From Rhododendron vialii (taxonomy: Eukaryota > Streptophyta > Magnoliopsida > Ericales > Ericaceae), in NCBI RefSeq assembly GCF_030253575.1, contig NC_080568.1, forward strand, positions 79,501 through 143,500: a DNA stretch of 64,000 nucleotides. The letters run 5' to 3'. Positions within the stretch are counted from its first letter, which is position 1, and every line of letters begins with the position of its first letter. The notes below the pieces were generated by a model. The model had not been told where the DNA came from and did no database searches. It saw only the letters and a program-made list of their open reading frames with translations. The position numbers were made by a program, and so were the translations under genes. Of the stretch, positions 1 to 11,813 are shown piece by piece.

Positions 1-485
1 CCCAACTCCAAAACTCTATTTTGTAGTGCCAAATCTCCACTTGGGGGTAAAAAGCCACTCCAACCCACCTGCATGGGACCTACTTTTGAATCCCATATAT
101 GGACAGAGGACAGTCCTCCAAGAAAGGGAGATGGATTTCCATTTATTAAAATGCATTAATGTGCAGTTGTTAATACATATAGATGCAATAATACAAAATT
201 GGTATCTCTGAAAAGGTATTGACGATACCTTCAAAAAGAGACCAATATTCGATATACTCAACAATATATAACAACATTATAACTATGTTTGTGAAGAGAA
301 AGTGTGTTTTGAAAAGGAATGAAGGTGTAATTGAAAAATGGATATAGAAATAGAATATTGTGGTTGGAGTGTGTATGAATAGTGACATTCTCCAAATATA
401 GTCTTTGAATAAACTGTAATTCTTTGGGTCTCCAAAATAGAGAAATGGAGAGTCTCCATTGGAGAGAGTTGGGTTAGAGTTGCTC
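1..485. mobile_element. Right part of a TIR DNA element (MITE), cut by the window edge
   Basis: The first bases (CCCAACTCC, then AAAACTCTATTTTG) reappear inverted at about 436-475, where CAAAATAGAG is followed by GGAGAGAGTTGGG. This is the form of a small inverted-repeat element, common in eudicots, whose outer left end lies before the window. It has no coding capacity. No target duplication can be checked because one end is missing. It probably lies in the intron upstream of the first visible CLPX exon. Confidence 0.45.
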
Positions 486-1213
486 AACCTATGGCGAAAG
501 CTGATTTTTAAAAGCAGTAGCAAAAAAAATCCAAAATGGAGTTTCCCATAAATCAGCTTTTCTCAGTTGTCGTTAGCTGTATTTTTGCCTAAAAGTAGAA
601 AGCAGAAGCTGTGCAGCTTTGAAGACAAAAGGTCATAAGCTGCAGCACTTAAGTAGGCATCAAACACCCCCACTTATCCATGGTTGTCATGTTCCAACTT
701 TTTCTTAACATTGTGGATGCAAAGAAAAAGACGATAAATGCATGATGGAAGAATACGTCAAATGATGCAAAAGCACATGCTCTTAACTCTGTGTAGCATT
801 TTAGGCATTACTCTCCATGTTTCTATGTTAGCAAATAATGCAACTTCTACACTCGTATTGATTACTATGACATGGAGGTGTTAAAATCATAAAGTTGTGG
901 CAAATATCTTCTATACATACGACATGTAAGTTGTTTTGTTTTCTATAAAGAAGACATGCGTTCTAGATTATTTCTATGGTAATGGCACTTGTACTCTGCC
1001 AAATGGCTTTTCCGTAGTACAGAAGAGCTAACTATGAATTCTGCTCAGAACGTGACTTATGAAATGATTCGGGTCATTTTATTTCCTGAACTTTCTAACC
1101 TCAAAACGGAGGTGTGTTGGGCGCCCCCTGAAATTGTTCATCTTGCTGGGACTTAGTGCTCTACGATTCTCAGAAGCGCCTTATAGACATCTTGGTATTT
1201 TCTTCCATGGCAG
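486..1213 (+). other. Non-coding stretch upstream of the first visible CLPX exon (intron)
   Basis: No conserved ClpX sequence was found here in any frame, although the preceding conserved ClpX exon should lie just upstream in the gene. The part at about 486-670 is repeat-like (AGCTGATTTTTAAAAGC, later AATCAGCTTTTCTC, then an end resembling small hAT-type elements). The simplest reading is one long intron running off the left edge. A 5'-truncated gene copy cannot be excluded. Confidence 0.5.
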
Positions 1214-2527
1214 GTCCTCACAGAACCAAAAAATGCTCTTGGTAAGCAGTACAAGAAGTTGTTCAGCATGAACAATGTAAGCGTTTGGCCTGTTTCATCC
1301 TCATCGAGGACTGACACTCTCTCTTACTCTCTCCACATATGGTATTTAATTTAAATAGGTCGTCTCCATGTGCTTAATGTGCAAGCCTTTGTCATCTTCA
1401 GGTGAAGCTACATTTTACAGAGAGGGCGCTGAGAAGTATTGCAAAGAAAGCAATAGTTAAGAATACTGGTGCAAGGGGTTTAAGAGCAATACTGGAAAGC
1501 ATTCTATCTGAAGCCATGTATGAGGTACTGTGAAGCACTCCACAGATCATTGTATTCATGTCGGACACTCCAGAGACGTGACTCGTGGGGACACACCACT
1601 TGGCATGTTCATTAAATTTTGCTATTTTTAATGGTGGGACATACCGGGGCACACTTAAGGACATGGCAGGGTTATTTCATGAATTCTAGAAGTTTATTTG
1701 GGAAAAATATTAATAAGTTCAAGCAAAAAGTATAATATAAAACAGATTTGTGTGTGTAGGCATACGCCATCAGTTGATAACGTATTCGAAAGGAGTTCCA
1801 GCCTAAATAGTTAGTGGTTACAATGTAGGTTTGTATAACTAATTAAATTTTTTAAAAAGTCTCTGCTTTCACGGTAAGGCTGCGTACATCAACCCTTCCC
1901 CAAACCCCGCAATGGCGGGAGTCCCTTGCACTGGGTTTGCCCTTTTAATTGCCGTGTCCCCTGCTGTGTGTGTCTCCCTATTTTCTGACAATCACTTTGT
2001 CCTGCATTCGTGTATATGTCTGCATCCATGCTACATACAATTGAAGTACTTGTGGGACTGCATTTTGTTGCATGTCATCACATGTTATCGATCCATCCAT
2101 TTATATCCTTATTATAGTATTAGACTATTAGCTTATGGAACGATAGTACTTGTATTTTTCAGATTCCAGATAACGGGACTGGAAATGATAGAGTAGATGC
2201 TGTTGTTGTGGATGAGGAGTCAGTGGGCTCAGTAGATTCCCCAGGATGTGGGGGCAAAATTCTTTATGGAGATGGGGCCTTGGAGCATTACCTTACCGGG
2301 GCTAGGTTGAAAGAAAATGTGGTATGGAATCACCCTAATACCTTTTTAACCCTCCATTTTATTTCTTCTAAGAATATTGTACCAACTATCAATTAAGTTT
2401 GGAAAACGTCTTTCTATTTGTTTGGTAACCCAGACTTGGTTTTGAATGCTTGCAGCAAAATGGCGAGACGGACGGGGAGTTGCAGGAGGGTGATTCGTAC
2501 GCCTCATCTAGAGCGATGAGCTTGTAA
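1214..2527 (+). CDS. CLPX: ATP-dependent Clp protease ATP-binding subunit ClpX, C-terminal exons (partial)
   Basis: ClpX is the hexameric AAA+ unfoldase that feeds substrates to ClpP; plant homologues of this type act in mitochondria. Four exons are visible: 1214-1276, 1402-1524, 2163-2321 and 2456-2527 (TAA at 2525-2527), all phase 0 with GT/AG borders. They encode [17 protein letters not shown], then [15 protein letters not shown] and [12 protein letters not shown], which is the small C-terminal AAA+ subdomain carrying the sensor-2 GAR motif. A less conserved acidic tail ends in SSRAMSL. The Walker A/B exons and the N-terminal zinc domain are not in the window. The visible part is intact with no stops, so the gene is probably functional if its 5' part exists upstream. 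The plant paralogue cannot be told from the tail. Confidence 0.9.
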
Positions 2528-3550
2528 CGTTTCTACAGCAACTCATTGTTGACATCCGTAAAAATATTGCATCTTGTTGTATTGTAGAAGATCACATTCA
2601 TCAGCTGGTGTAATTATCCCCTTTTCTAACAGCATAGCATTTGATTCTATTCAATTCACATTAGGAAAGTAAAGTAAATGAGAGCAGAAAAATAGGTTTT
2701 ACTCAACAAGTTTGTGCAAATACCTTGGGTGGGTTACACTGACCAATTCCTTCCTTTTGATTTTATATGTAACTCCGTCCTTTATTAATTGAGGGTAATA
2801 TCACCATTTCATGTTGCCTTAATCCTTGACTCTCTTTAACCAACTAGTTTGCCATTGTAGTCCTTGAACTTGACCCAACTTGGATGATCAAATGATCATA
2901 TAGTCGTCGTGGGCAAGGCATCAATTTTGAGGAGTTTGATTATTCTTTCTTGTAAGGCCCATCTTTTTTGGTTATTTCTTTCTTTCTCATTAGGGGCTTT
3001 TCGAAGTGCCTCTCTTTTTCTTTTTTTGATCAGGAAGTGCCTCTCTTAAGCGGTGTTCTATTTGTATCAGTACCCTCCATTTGGATCCAACAACTCATCA
3101 TGGCTCCGTTTGGATCAAACAACTCATGGGTTCGCAAAATGTAAGAAAATCAAATATCATGGTTGTTAACAAGGAAGGCAGAAAGATACAAAGAAGAAAA
3201 TCAACAGTACCCCCATCCAGATTGACAGCGGGCGGAAACCAATAGACTTTAGTTTGTCCCATGGCAGTTCTAAAACACCTGAACATCCGTATTTCATCTC
3301 AATATCCTAGAAGAAAAATGAAAAATTCAATGGAAATACGCTATCAATAACTCTCTCGTAATGAATCTAACCAAACAATCAAGCGACTGCTCTCTTATAT
3401 ACAATTAGACAAATTAATTTCTTACAGTTTTGTTTTTGTTACTATGGTCACAACTCACGACGCGTAAGGCAATATACCATTATTTAAGCAAATATCATAC
3501 TAATGAAATATCAGTAGCTTATTTTGGCTGCATAGTAAGAAAGAAAATTC
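2528..3550. other. Intergenic region downstream of CLPX
   Basis: AT-rich sequence without coding signals. It should include the CLPX 3' UTR just after 2527. The short open frame at 3098-3286 on the minus strand has no recognisable domain and I treat it as chance. Confidence 0.5.
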
Positions 3551-3832
3551 TAAAATCAGCCCAATGGGCTGACAATAGTGAGTGTGTGAATATGTATTAC
3601 AGGATATAAAAAATACCCATAAACATGTGTTTTTCTTGTCTTCTAGTGTGCTTATTGTCAGTCCACTGGGCTGACAATAGCAAGACCGTTTCCCTTTATT
3701 TACTCTATATAACCCACTAATTTTCCCAAATCTTTCTATTATACCCCTCTCCTCCCAAAACACCAAATCTCCATAGCCACCTCCGCCAAAGCTACGAACA
3801 CCGCCACTCCCTCCCCTCCTCTCTTCAAGGTT

Positions 3833-3854
3833 ACTCTCTCTCTCTCTCTCTCTC
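3833..3854. repeat. (CT)n microsatellite
   Basis: Uninterrupted CT dinucleotides inside the repeat region. Confidence 0.85.
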
Positions 3855-4275
3855 AAAACGAAACCCACTTGGAAGCCGATCAAGCACTGTGTTTTTTTCG
3901 ATGCAGAATTTTCAATTTTTTGAACCAAATTTTCGGCATTTCAAGTCCGAAAAAATGTAATGTTTTCGATATTTGAATACCGTAATATTTTAATAATTTC
4001 AACAGTTAGTTACCGAAATGTTTATATATATTCGGCAGTCAATTACCGAAATCCATATAACAAGGGAGGACTTTTCTAATCTTCAGTAATATAATATTAT
4101 CGAATAAATTTTTGGTAACCTAATACCGAAGTATATACCAGAATTCGGCAATTAATTACCAAATTATATGGAGTATGTATTTTCAATAGTTACCGAAATA
4201 TATATATGTTTTCGACAGTTAATTACCGAAATTGTTTTCAAAATGGTCGCAGTATGGTGATTCAATGGCGACTAT

Positions 4276-4278
<3 letters not shown>

Positions 4279-4325
<47 letters not shown>
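4279..4325. repeat. (GA)n microsatellite, about 23 units
   Basis: Uninterrupted GA run inside the first copy of the 290-bp duplication. The second copy, near 4580, has only a few GA units, so the run expanded or shrank after the duplication. Confidence 0.9.
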
Positions 4326-4328
<3 letters not shown>

Positions 4329-4814
4329 TGGCGGTGGTGTGGTGGTGTTTTTGATTGAGTGGTGGTGGTTATGGCGAGCTATGGAGATGGAGGAGGCGTG
4401 AATTGACTGAGGGAAGAGAGAAAGAAGATGATAATTGATTGTGTCTAAAAAGTTAGAAGGGCAAGTAAAACATTTTGTATTGGGGGCTCATGTTGTAATT
4501 ATTTATATGTTTTTGACAGTTAATTACCAAAATTGTTTTTAAAATGGTCGTAGTGTGGTGATTCAATGGCGACTATACAGAGAGAGAGAGGAGTGGCGGT
4601 GGTGTTTTTGATCGAATGGTTGTGGTTATGGTGAGCTATAGAGACGGAGGAGGTGTGAATTGACTGAGGGAAGTGAGAAAGAAGATGATAATTTTTTTTT
4701 GATCCGCAAGATGATAATTGATTGTGTCTAAAAATTAAAAGGGCAAGTAAAACATTTTGTATTTGGGGCGTATGTTGTAATTGTTTAAAAACATTTAATG
4801 GACTAATAGAGAAA

Positions 4815-5131
4815 GGGCGCCGCTATTCGCAGCCCTCTATTTACTCCCGTAGCCCACTAAATTTCGGTAAATGATTGTTGAAAATCATAAATAACATTTT
4901 GGTAAATTGCTGTTGAAAACAAGATTATATTGCGGTAACTACATGTCGAAAATATATTCAACTTTCGGTAAACAACTGCCGAACATGCATTTTCGGTAAA
5001 CATCTGTTGAAAAAAATTTCGGTAATTGGACGCTGAAAATATATCTCAATTTCGGTAACTAACTGTCGAGTATAATTGAAAATTTTTAACGGGTTATGGG
5101 AGTAAATAGAGGGCTGCGAATAGCAGCGCCC
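4815..5131. mobile_element. hAT-like MITE with 8-bp target duplication
   Basis: The left end (GGGCGCCGCTATTCGC at 4815) matches the inverted right end (GCGAATAGCAGCGCCC ending at 5131), and the homology runs about 45 bp inward. TAGAGAAA occurs immediately outside both ends (4807-4814 and 5132-5139), an 8-bp target duplication as expected of hAT elements. The 317-bp body has no coding capacity and carries about seven copies of a TTTCGGTAA...GAAAA motif. It lies about 180 bp before the start codon of the ATPase gene, in its likely promoter or 5' UTR. Confidence 0.85.
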
Positions 5132-5307
5132 TAGAGAAAACAAGGGCGGCGAACAGTGAACCCTTATTTTTCAATTCAAGACCCAAATTACGATTTATTA
5201 TTGGTTAGTGTAAGAAATCTTGGAAAAACCGCTCTCTCCACCTTCTAGTAGTTCATGCTGCTGTTACAACATCACCAATTAGGAAGGGGAAGATCTGCTG
5301 GTGCTTC

Positions 5308-8300
5308 ATGAAATTGATTACCTCTTACGGTCTCCTCCAAATGCCTCCTCCTTGTCGGCGCTGTGGTGGCCTTCTGATGAACAAATTACGCGCATCCTCA
5401 TCTGAAAATGCCTCTGATTATGATATGAATGCATTGTTTCAGGTGTTCAATCTACTGCTTTTACTTTGATATTCATTCGATAGATTAGTGGTCGATCGAA
5501 TTTGTCTTTTCTATTTGTTCTTGTTATCAATCTCCGTTTTCCCGAAAATTATTTGCCGGGTACGTATTATGCACTTGCGTATCACTGGGTTCAGTGTTAC
5601 GGAAAAAAAGGTTGTGTCCTCTGCACGAAGATGATGAGAACTAGCTTAAATGACTATGGCAAGAAAGCAGTGTGCACACACGCACGCGCACACAGAGAGG
5701 GAGAGAAATCTTGTTCTTTTTTTTCCCCCTATCTTTGGTGCTCCTCAAGCGATATAAGGGGTAGTTAGTAAGTTAGTCCATTATGGGTAGTTAGTAAGTT
5801 AGTCCACAGGGTCCAAATGGTGTCCTTAGCCCTAAACCACAAACGCTGACGGGGCTCGATCCCTGGCCTTCCACAAGGACCAAGGAAGACCTCAAAATCC
5901 CAGAATCCTACAATAAAGTACTCTTCATAATTCACAGACTTAAAATTTTCTACTTTTTTCTGTTTCCTTCCCGTTTAAATTTTCTTTTAATTCTGGCAGA
6001 AATAAATTTGTTTACCTCTTTGGACATATTTGGCAGATTCTTCCACGTGATTTGCATGATAATCTTTTGAACAAGTCCAGACATGCTCAGCTATTAGAGG
6101 TGATGATCCTTAATTTACATAATTAGCGGTACATATTACAGCTTTTGTCAGCTATAAATGTTTTCGTAATAGGATCCACTGGCATTAAACTTCGGATACA
6201 TTTGGATATTTATGGATCATAAATCAATGGATTTGGCGTCCAATTAACAAAATTAAAAAGAGGCTTAGGTGTAGGTAGAGAACCCAGGATTTGGTTTTTG
6301 AGGGGGCCAAGAACAACTTAAATAACCCTATAGTGTAGAGAAGCAGAGTATATGGTGAAGATGCTCAAATATTGACATCATTTTTATGACCATAAAGTTG
6401 GATAAAATTTACTTGGTAAAAGAGGAATAGGTGTTGAAGGTTCGGGGCTGGCTATCGCTACCCTTTGCCGAATTGTCCCTTTGTCTATGGTTGTAGGTAG
6501 CTCGTGAAACTAAAGTAAATGATGGATTGAAAGAAGAGATGCAATTTATTTGGATCATTGTATCACTCCTTGTAACGCCCCGAGCAGTCCGCTGGCCTAG
6601 TATCTTGATTTTGATCCACAAGCCACACCACATGGCCGAATTGAACCTTTGTCTATGGTTGTCGATACTAGTAGTATCTTACATGGTTTGTTATATGCCC
6701 AAGATCACCTATGTAGACTTTCGATGTGGGATGTGGTATCACATTACTCAAGACTACTCCCCCTAACATGGGGTATTACAATCTCCCCACTGTTATGACC
6801 TCGCGCCCTCGCGAGGGGTTGAGCACTAGAGTCACCACAACGTCCCCCGGGTCTATTCCCTACCGACCGGAGTCTCCTCGACCCTCCCCAAATTTGAACA
6901 CTCTGATACCATTTGTAACGCCCCATGTAGACCACTAGCCAGTATCTTGATTTTGATCTACAAACCACACCACATGACCCAAAATACGTAAGCCTAAGCT
7001 GCTAGTGGTAGCCCACATGGTTTGTTATATACCGAAAATCATCATTGTGGACTTTCGGTTTGGGACGGGGTGTTACAAATTTACAATCTCCCCACCTTTA
7101 TAGTCTCGCACCCTCGTGAGGGGTTGAGCACTAAAATCACCAAATCAAGTACAAACTCCAAGCAAACTATTGGCCCAGTACTTTGATTTTGATCCACAAG
7201 CCAAACCACATGGCCCAAAAAATCCTTAAGCCAAAGGTACTAGTAGTATCTTACATGGTTTGTTATATGCCCAAGATCACACATGTAGACTTCCGATGTG
7301 GGATGTGGTATCACATTACTCACAACTACTCCCCCAAACATGGGGTATTACACTCCTGTTATGTAGTTATTTCAAATCAACTAATAAAGCTCTTAACCTC
7401 AATATCCAAATCCCTATGCTAATTTTCATCCCAATTTGAGCTATTCTTACTGACTTAATGTTTAATCCTTGATTGGAATTCCACATCTATCCAAATGGAC
7501 CATTAAGTTCTGCAGTATTCCGATATGTAACCATCCAACTATGAAACCTCCATGCTTGGTTGTTTCAATTGTATTTGTGGTGTTTGATCTGTCTCTATTA
7601 GGTTGGACCGACTTGCTCTGGATTGTTTTCAGGGTCAACTTAGGTAGCTTAAGTTTTATGCAAATATGTGCTTGTTGTATGATAGAAGTTGCACCATTGG
7701 TATGATGGTTGCGATGGCCTCATGTTGTACTGTTGGATTATCCTTTGCATCTTTATTGGTTATACTGAATTTAGGCTGGCAATCTTATAATTCAAAGTAC
7801 GTTTTTTCACAGAAAAATGGCCAATTGTACAGCGATTCTGTGTTGAATGTAGTTAGTGCTTTCCAGATGTCCAACTCTACTTGCCCATTTACCATTTGCT
7901 TGTCTAGATGGTTTGGGTTAGGGTTAAGGTGTTGCTGTGATACCATATTGTTAGGGATGGAAGCAAGTATTTAGGTGTAAATTAACCTTAAAACACAATT
8001 GTCGATTTATATTTAGTGTGTGAGTACAAGTTACAAATGGACTTCAGTATCCTCTCTCACTAACACTTGACTCATATGACTCCAAACTGGTTTCATTTAA
8101 CGTAAACACCAGAATAGATTGAAAGACATTTCTACTTTTTGTTCATTGTAGATGAAGTCATTGGTGTGAGAGTCATAACAGTGATTTGGAGGTCTTCCAA
8201 AAAGTTCTTCGTTCCAATTATGACCTTGTTACGTCTTTGTCAAATACATTTCTTCTCTCAACAAATCTACTCGCTCGTTAGTTTATGATACATCATATTG

Positions 8301-11300
8301 GTTCACTGCTATGTTAGTAGGTGATAATGGATCTGGGTCAGTTGCCAGAAGCATGTTACCTTGGTGAATCTAGCAGGCAGTACTTGAGGGACACTGAGGT
8401 AAGGACTTTGAAGTTACCACAAAAACTGTTTATATTCTTAAGGGACTGTGCAGACTTAATACTTGTTTAGCATGATAAATTAGCTTTCTTCATTTCCCGT
8501 TTTAGACCCGAAAGATTATAGGTTTTGAGATTGACCATCTGGTCTTCTGAATTGAATCCTTATCTAGAAGTTAAAGTATTTTATAATGCAGAGCTTAGAA
8601 ATCAAAAGGATTAGGTTAGTTGGTAGTCATTAGTAATACTTTTGATAAGTCAGTTTGTTAGCTTATTTGTATAAAAGAGATGCCAATTAAGGGGGCGTAA
8701 CCAAATACAAAAACAGCAAAAAATGTATATAAAATCAACTAACAAAAAGGAGGAAGAACAAAAAAATCATTTTACATGTTCATATTAGGATTCATGTCAT
8801 AAAGATCTAACGGGGCTTTTACGTGCTAGTTGTTAGATACCTAAGACACAACCCTCCTCCTTTATCCGGGCTTGGGACCGGCTGTAAAAAAGATAAAACT
8901 CTAAGCATAGCATAGGCGCAGTTGACAGAGAAAAAAAAAATCATCTTTAAGCCAAATTCTATCTAGGGTTGTTGGTTATTGATTCATATCTATTAGCCAG
9001 GTATCAATGAAAGAGTTGGAGTATGCACAAAATGCAGTTGGCGAATTTGGAAAGGACAACAGAGCTGGCATTGAGGGTACCTTACATCGAATATCTGCAA
9101 TAAGAAACAGGGAGGGGAAGGTAGTTGGTTTGACTTGTCGAGTTGGCAGGGCCATTAGGGGTCACATCGACATGGTTCAAGATCTGCTTCAATATGGAAA
9201 AAGCATCCTGTTTGTTGGAAGGTAAGCATGCAAACATAGCCTGCAGGCAATTGAAGGGAGCATTGGGGGAGCTTCCTATGAAAGTGAAATCTAGCGTGCA
9301 CCATAGGAATGAAGCATGTATATAGGTGTTTCATGTTTGGTCACTTTTGCGTGATGGATCTTCATACATCAAGTATATGATGGTAGTCTTTATATGCTTA
9401 CACCATTGTCTCCTCACTTTTTGCAATTTCACGATACATCATAAAACTTATCCTATGATAACGAATTAAAACTTTGCATGTACATAGGCACTTGATAACA
9501 ATTGAAAGAGGAACAAATGTTAAGTGAAAGCTACTAAATGTACTTATATATGTGTTAGGTAATTGAATAGAATAACTAGAGAAAATAGACACTTAAGCAC
9601 TCATTGTGCAAGTTTTAGATATTTTTTATGATGGTTGCCTTGGAGATCTGAGCTGATACCTTTGGAGAAAGGTATCTATTCTCTATGGTAAGAGGTTAAT
9701 ATAGCATGTCTCTTCAGAGTGAAAGTGTCATTCAACCATTGTGGCAACGGAGGCTAGGGGAGGGAAAGGGATCACAAAGGTGGTTGAGGTTGGGGTACCG
9801 GTGTTATCAAGTTTGTTTTCTTGGAAGACGATGAGGAGAAGATCATTGGTGTCTTGTTAATTGTAATTCCTTTCGAGCTTAATTTTTATTTCATGCCAAC
9901 CATTAAAATATGAGCTATACTTCCTGTTAATTTGGGTGGAAGTTATTACCATAATATTAGGAAACCATATTTTGTAGGTTCTACTATTCATATTTCCTAG
10001 TTGGTTTAGGTTTCTTTATTATGCAAGTTTCCTAGTTGGTTGAGGTTTCTTTGTCACCAACTCTTGTAGCCTATATAAAAGCATGCTAGGGTTATGTTTT
10101 AGACAACAATCCCTATTACATATCAATGAAAGCTTTAACATGGTATCAGAGCTAGGGTTTCGGAGAATTTATTCCCCTATGTTTGTGCCATAAGTGCACC
10201 ATTGTTTGTTGTGATCCATGTGTTATGGATCCGTTGTTTACATCTCCATGTGCAAGTCGGGGATCGCACGTGCGGCGGAGTGTTGGAGTTTGTTCCACAT
10301 TTGGTAATTATCTCCTCCAAAACTAGTATATGAGCTTGGGTGGTCTCTCCACTCATTGCCAATTAGTATTGAGTTGGATGCTTTAACATGGAATCAAAGC
10401 CCTAAGATCTAGGTCCTGTGGGATACTCGCTTTCCGGCAGGCGGCCTAAGCCTCGTTACCGTCTGCCAGGCACTCGGATTTCACCTTGAATCTCTATTGT
10501 CGTGGCTTTTGTCGCTTATGGCTATTTTTGATTTTCCTAGTTTTCTTCCTGGCTTCTCTTGGTTGTTTCTCCTGGCTGTTTCCTGGCTCCCGGCTTCTCT
10601 TAGCTTGGTTGTTTCTAGTTTCTCTTGGCTTGGCTTGGTTGCTTCTGGTTTTTCTTGGCTTTTTCAAACTGAAGTTGGTACACCTACTTGAGTTTGAGGG
10701 GGATGTTAATATAATATTAGGAAATATTGTGTTACCATATTCTGTAGGGTCTACTATTCATATTTCTTAGTTGGTTTAGGTTTCTTTATTATGCAAGTTT
10801 CCTACTTAGTTGAGGTTTCTTTGTCACCAAGTCTTGTAGCCTATATAAAGGCATGCTAGGATTATGTTTTGGATAACAATCAAGGGCAAAGTACGGATTA
10901 CCTCCCTATGATTTGGCCTTTTGGCAGATGACCTCCCTGAGTTTTACTAATGACCAAATCACCTCCCTATGGCTTCGGAGTAAAGTGCAACACTAACCCC
11001 GTTAACAGAAAATAGCAAATGACTCTAGTACCCTTGTACTTTTCTAGGATAAGTTACCTCTATATCTCTCTATTCTCTCTTTCCTTGCGTAGGAAATGTT
11101 AAATTGGCAAATAAAATTCTAATATTTTGTCCAATTATGTGAGTCTAATTCATTTTTATTTTTCTATTTTTATTTTCACAATTAACTAAATCTCAATCAA
11201 CATTTGATCTTACCCAAAAGCAATTTCATAACCACAAGAATATGTACCATGCCTCTGTTTTTACGTGTTCACAACTACTGTACATGTACCTTTGGTTTTG

Positions 11301-11757
11301 CTTTGTTTTTTTTAAAACAATGCCCCTGTTATTTGTTTTGGTGTATATATATGTATCTAAGTGTTTAGCGAAAAAATAAAAAAAAAGGTCAGAATAATGG
11401 ACTTTGAATATTCCTACCACACTTCCATCAGTGACACTACTCTTTTCTCCGTTGATCACCCTAGCCCATTGCCTAATTTGCACAAATTCACCCCTTCCTC
11501 TCTCGTATACAGCACAGAGCATACCCAGATTTGCTAAATGGCTGGTCCAGAGCTCATTTAACTATCTCCTCTTTTTCTCTGTCAAGGTCCTTATAGAGTA
11601 CTTGAACAATGAGAATCTACTATTTATGAGACATTGGGTAAGATTACAGTAGGGAGGTTTATTTTGGAACAAGGGAAGCTCAGAACTTTTGTGGATAGCT
11701 CTGATCTAACAAAAATTGAAGAAGAAATGGGTTTTGGTTGACTGGTCTTGTGTGTGC

Positions 11758-11813
<56 letters not shown>

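Larger units (their letters stand above)
3550..4806. mobile_element. Decayed repeat region with many TTACCGAAA motifs and an internal tandem duplication
   Basis: A GGGCTGACAATAG motif occurs at about 3569 and 3668. From 3930 to 4230 the motif TTACCGAAA or its near variants recurs at least six times, often paired with TTCGGCAG to form short imperfect palindromes. A segment of roughly 290 bp at about 4206-4500 is repeated at about 4503-4785 with scattered substitutions and indels. The same TTCGGTAA motifs, in the other orientation, fill the hAT-like element at 4815-5131, so both belong to one family. No intact outer ends were found for this copy. Confidence 0.45.

Noticed and set aside
9925..9943. 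TGTTAATTTGGG at 9925 as the true 5' end of the TRIM
   Set aside because: The flanking 5 bp there do not match the 3' side; moving the end to 9944 gives an exact GAAGT duplication and better LTR alignment.
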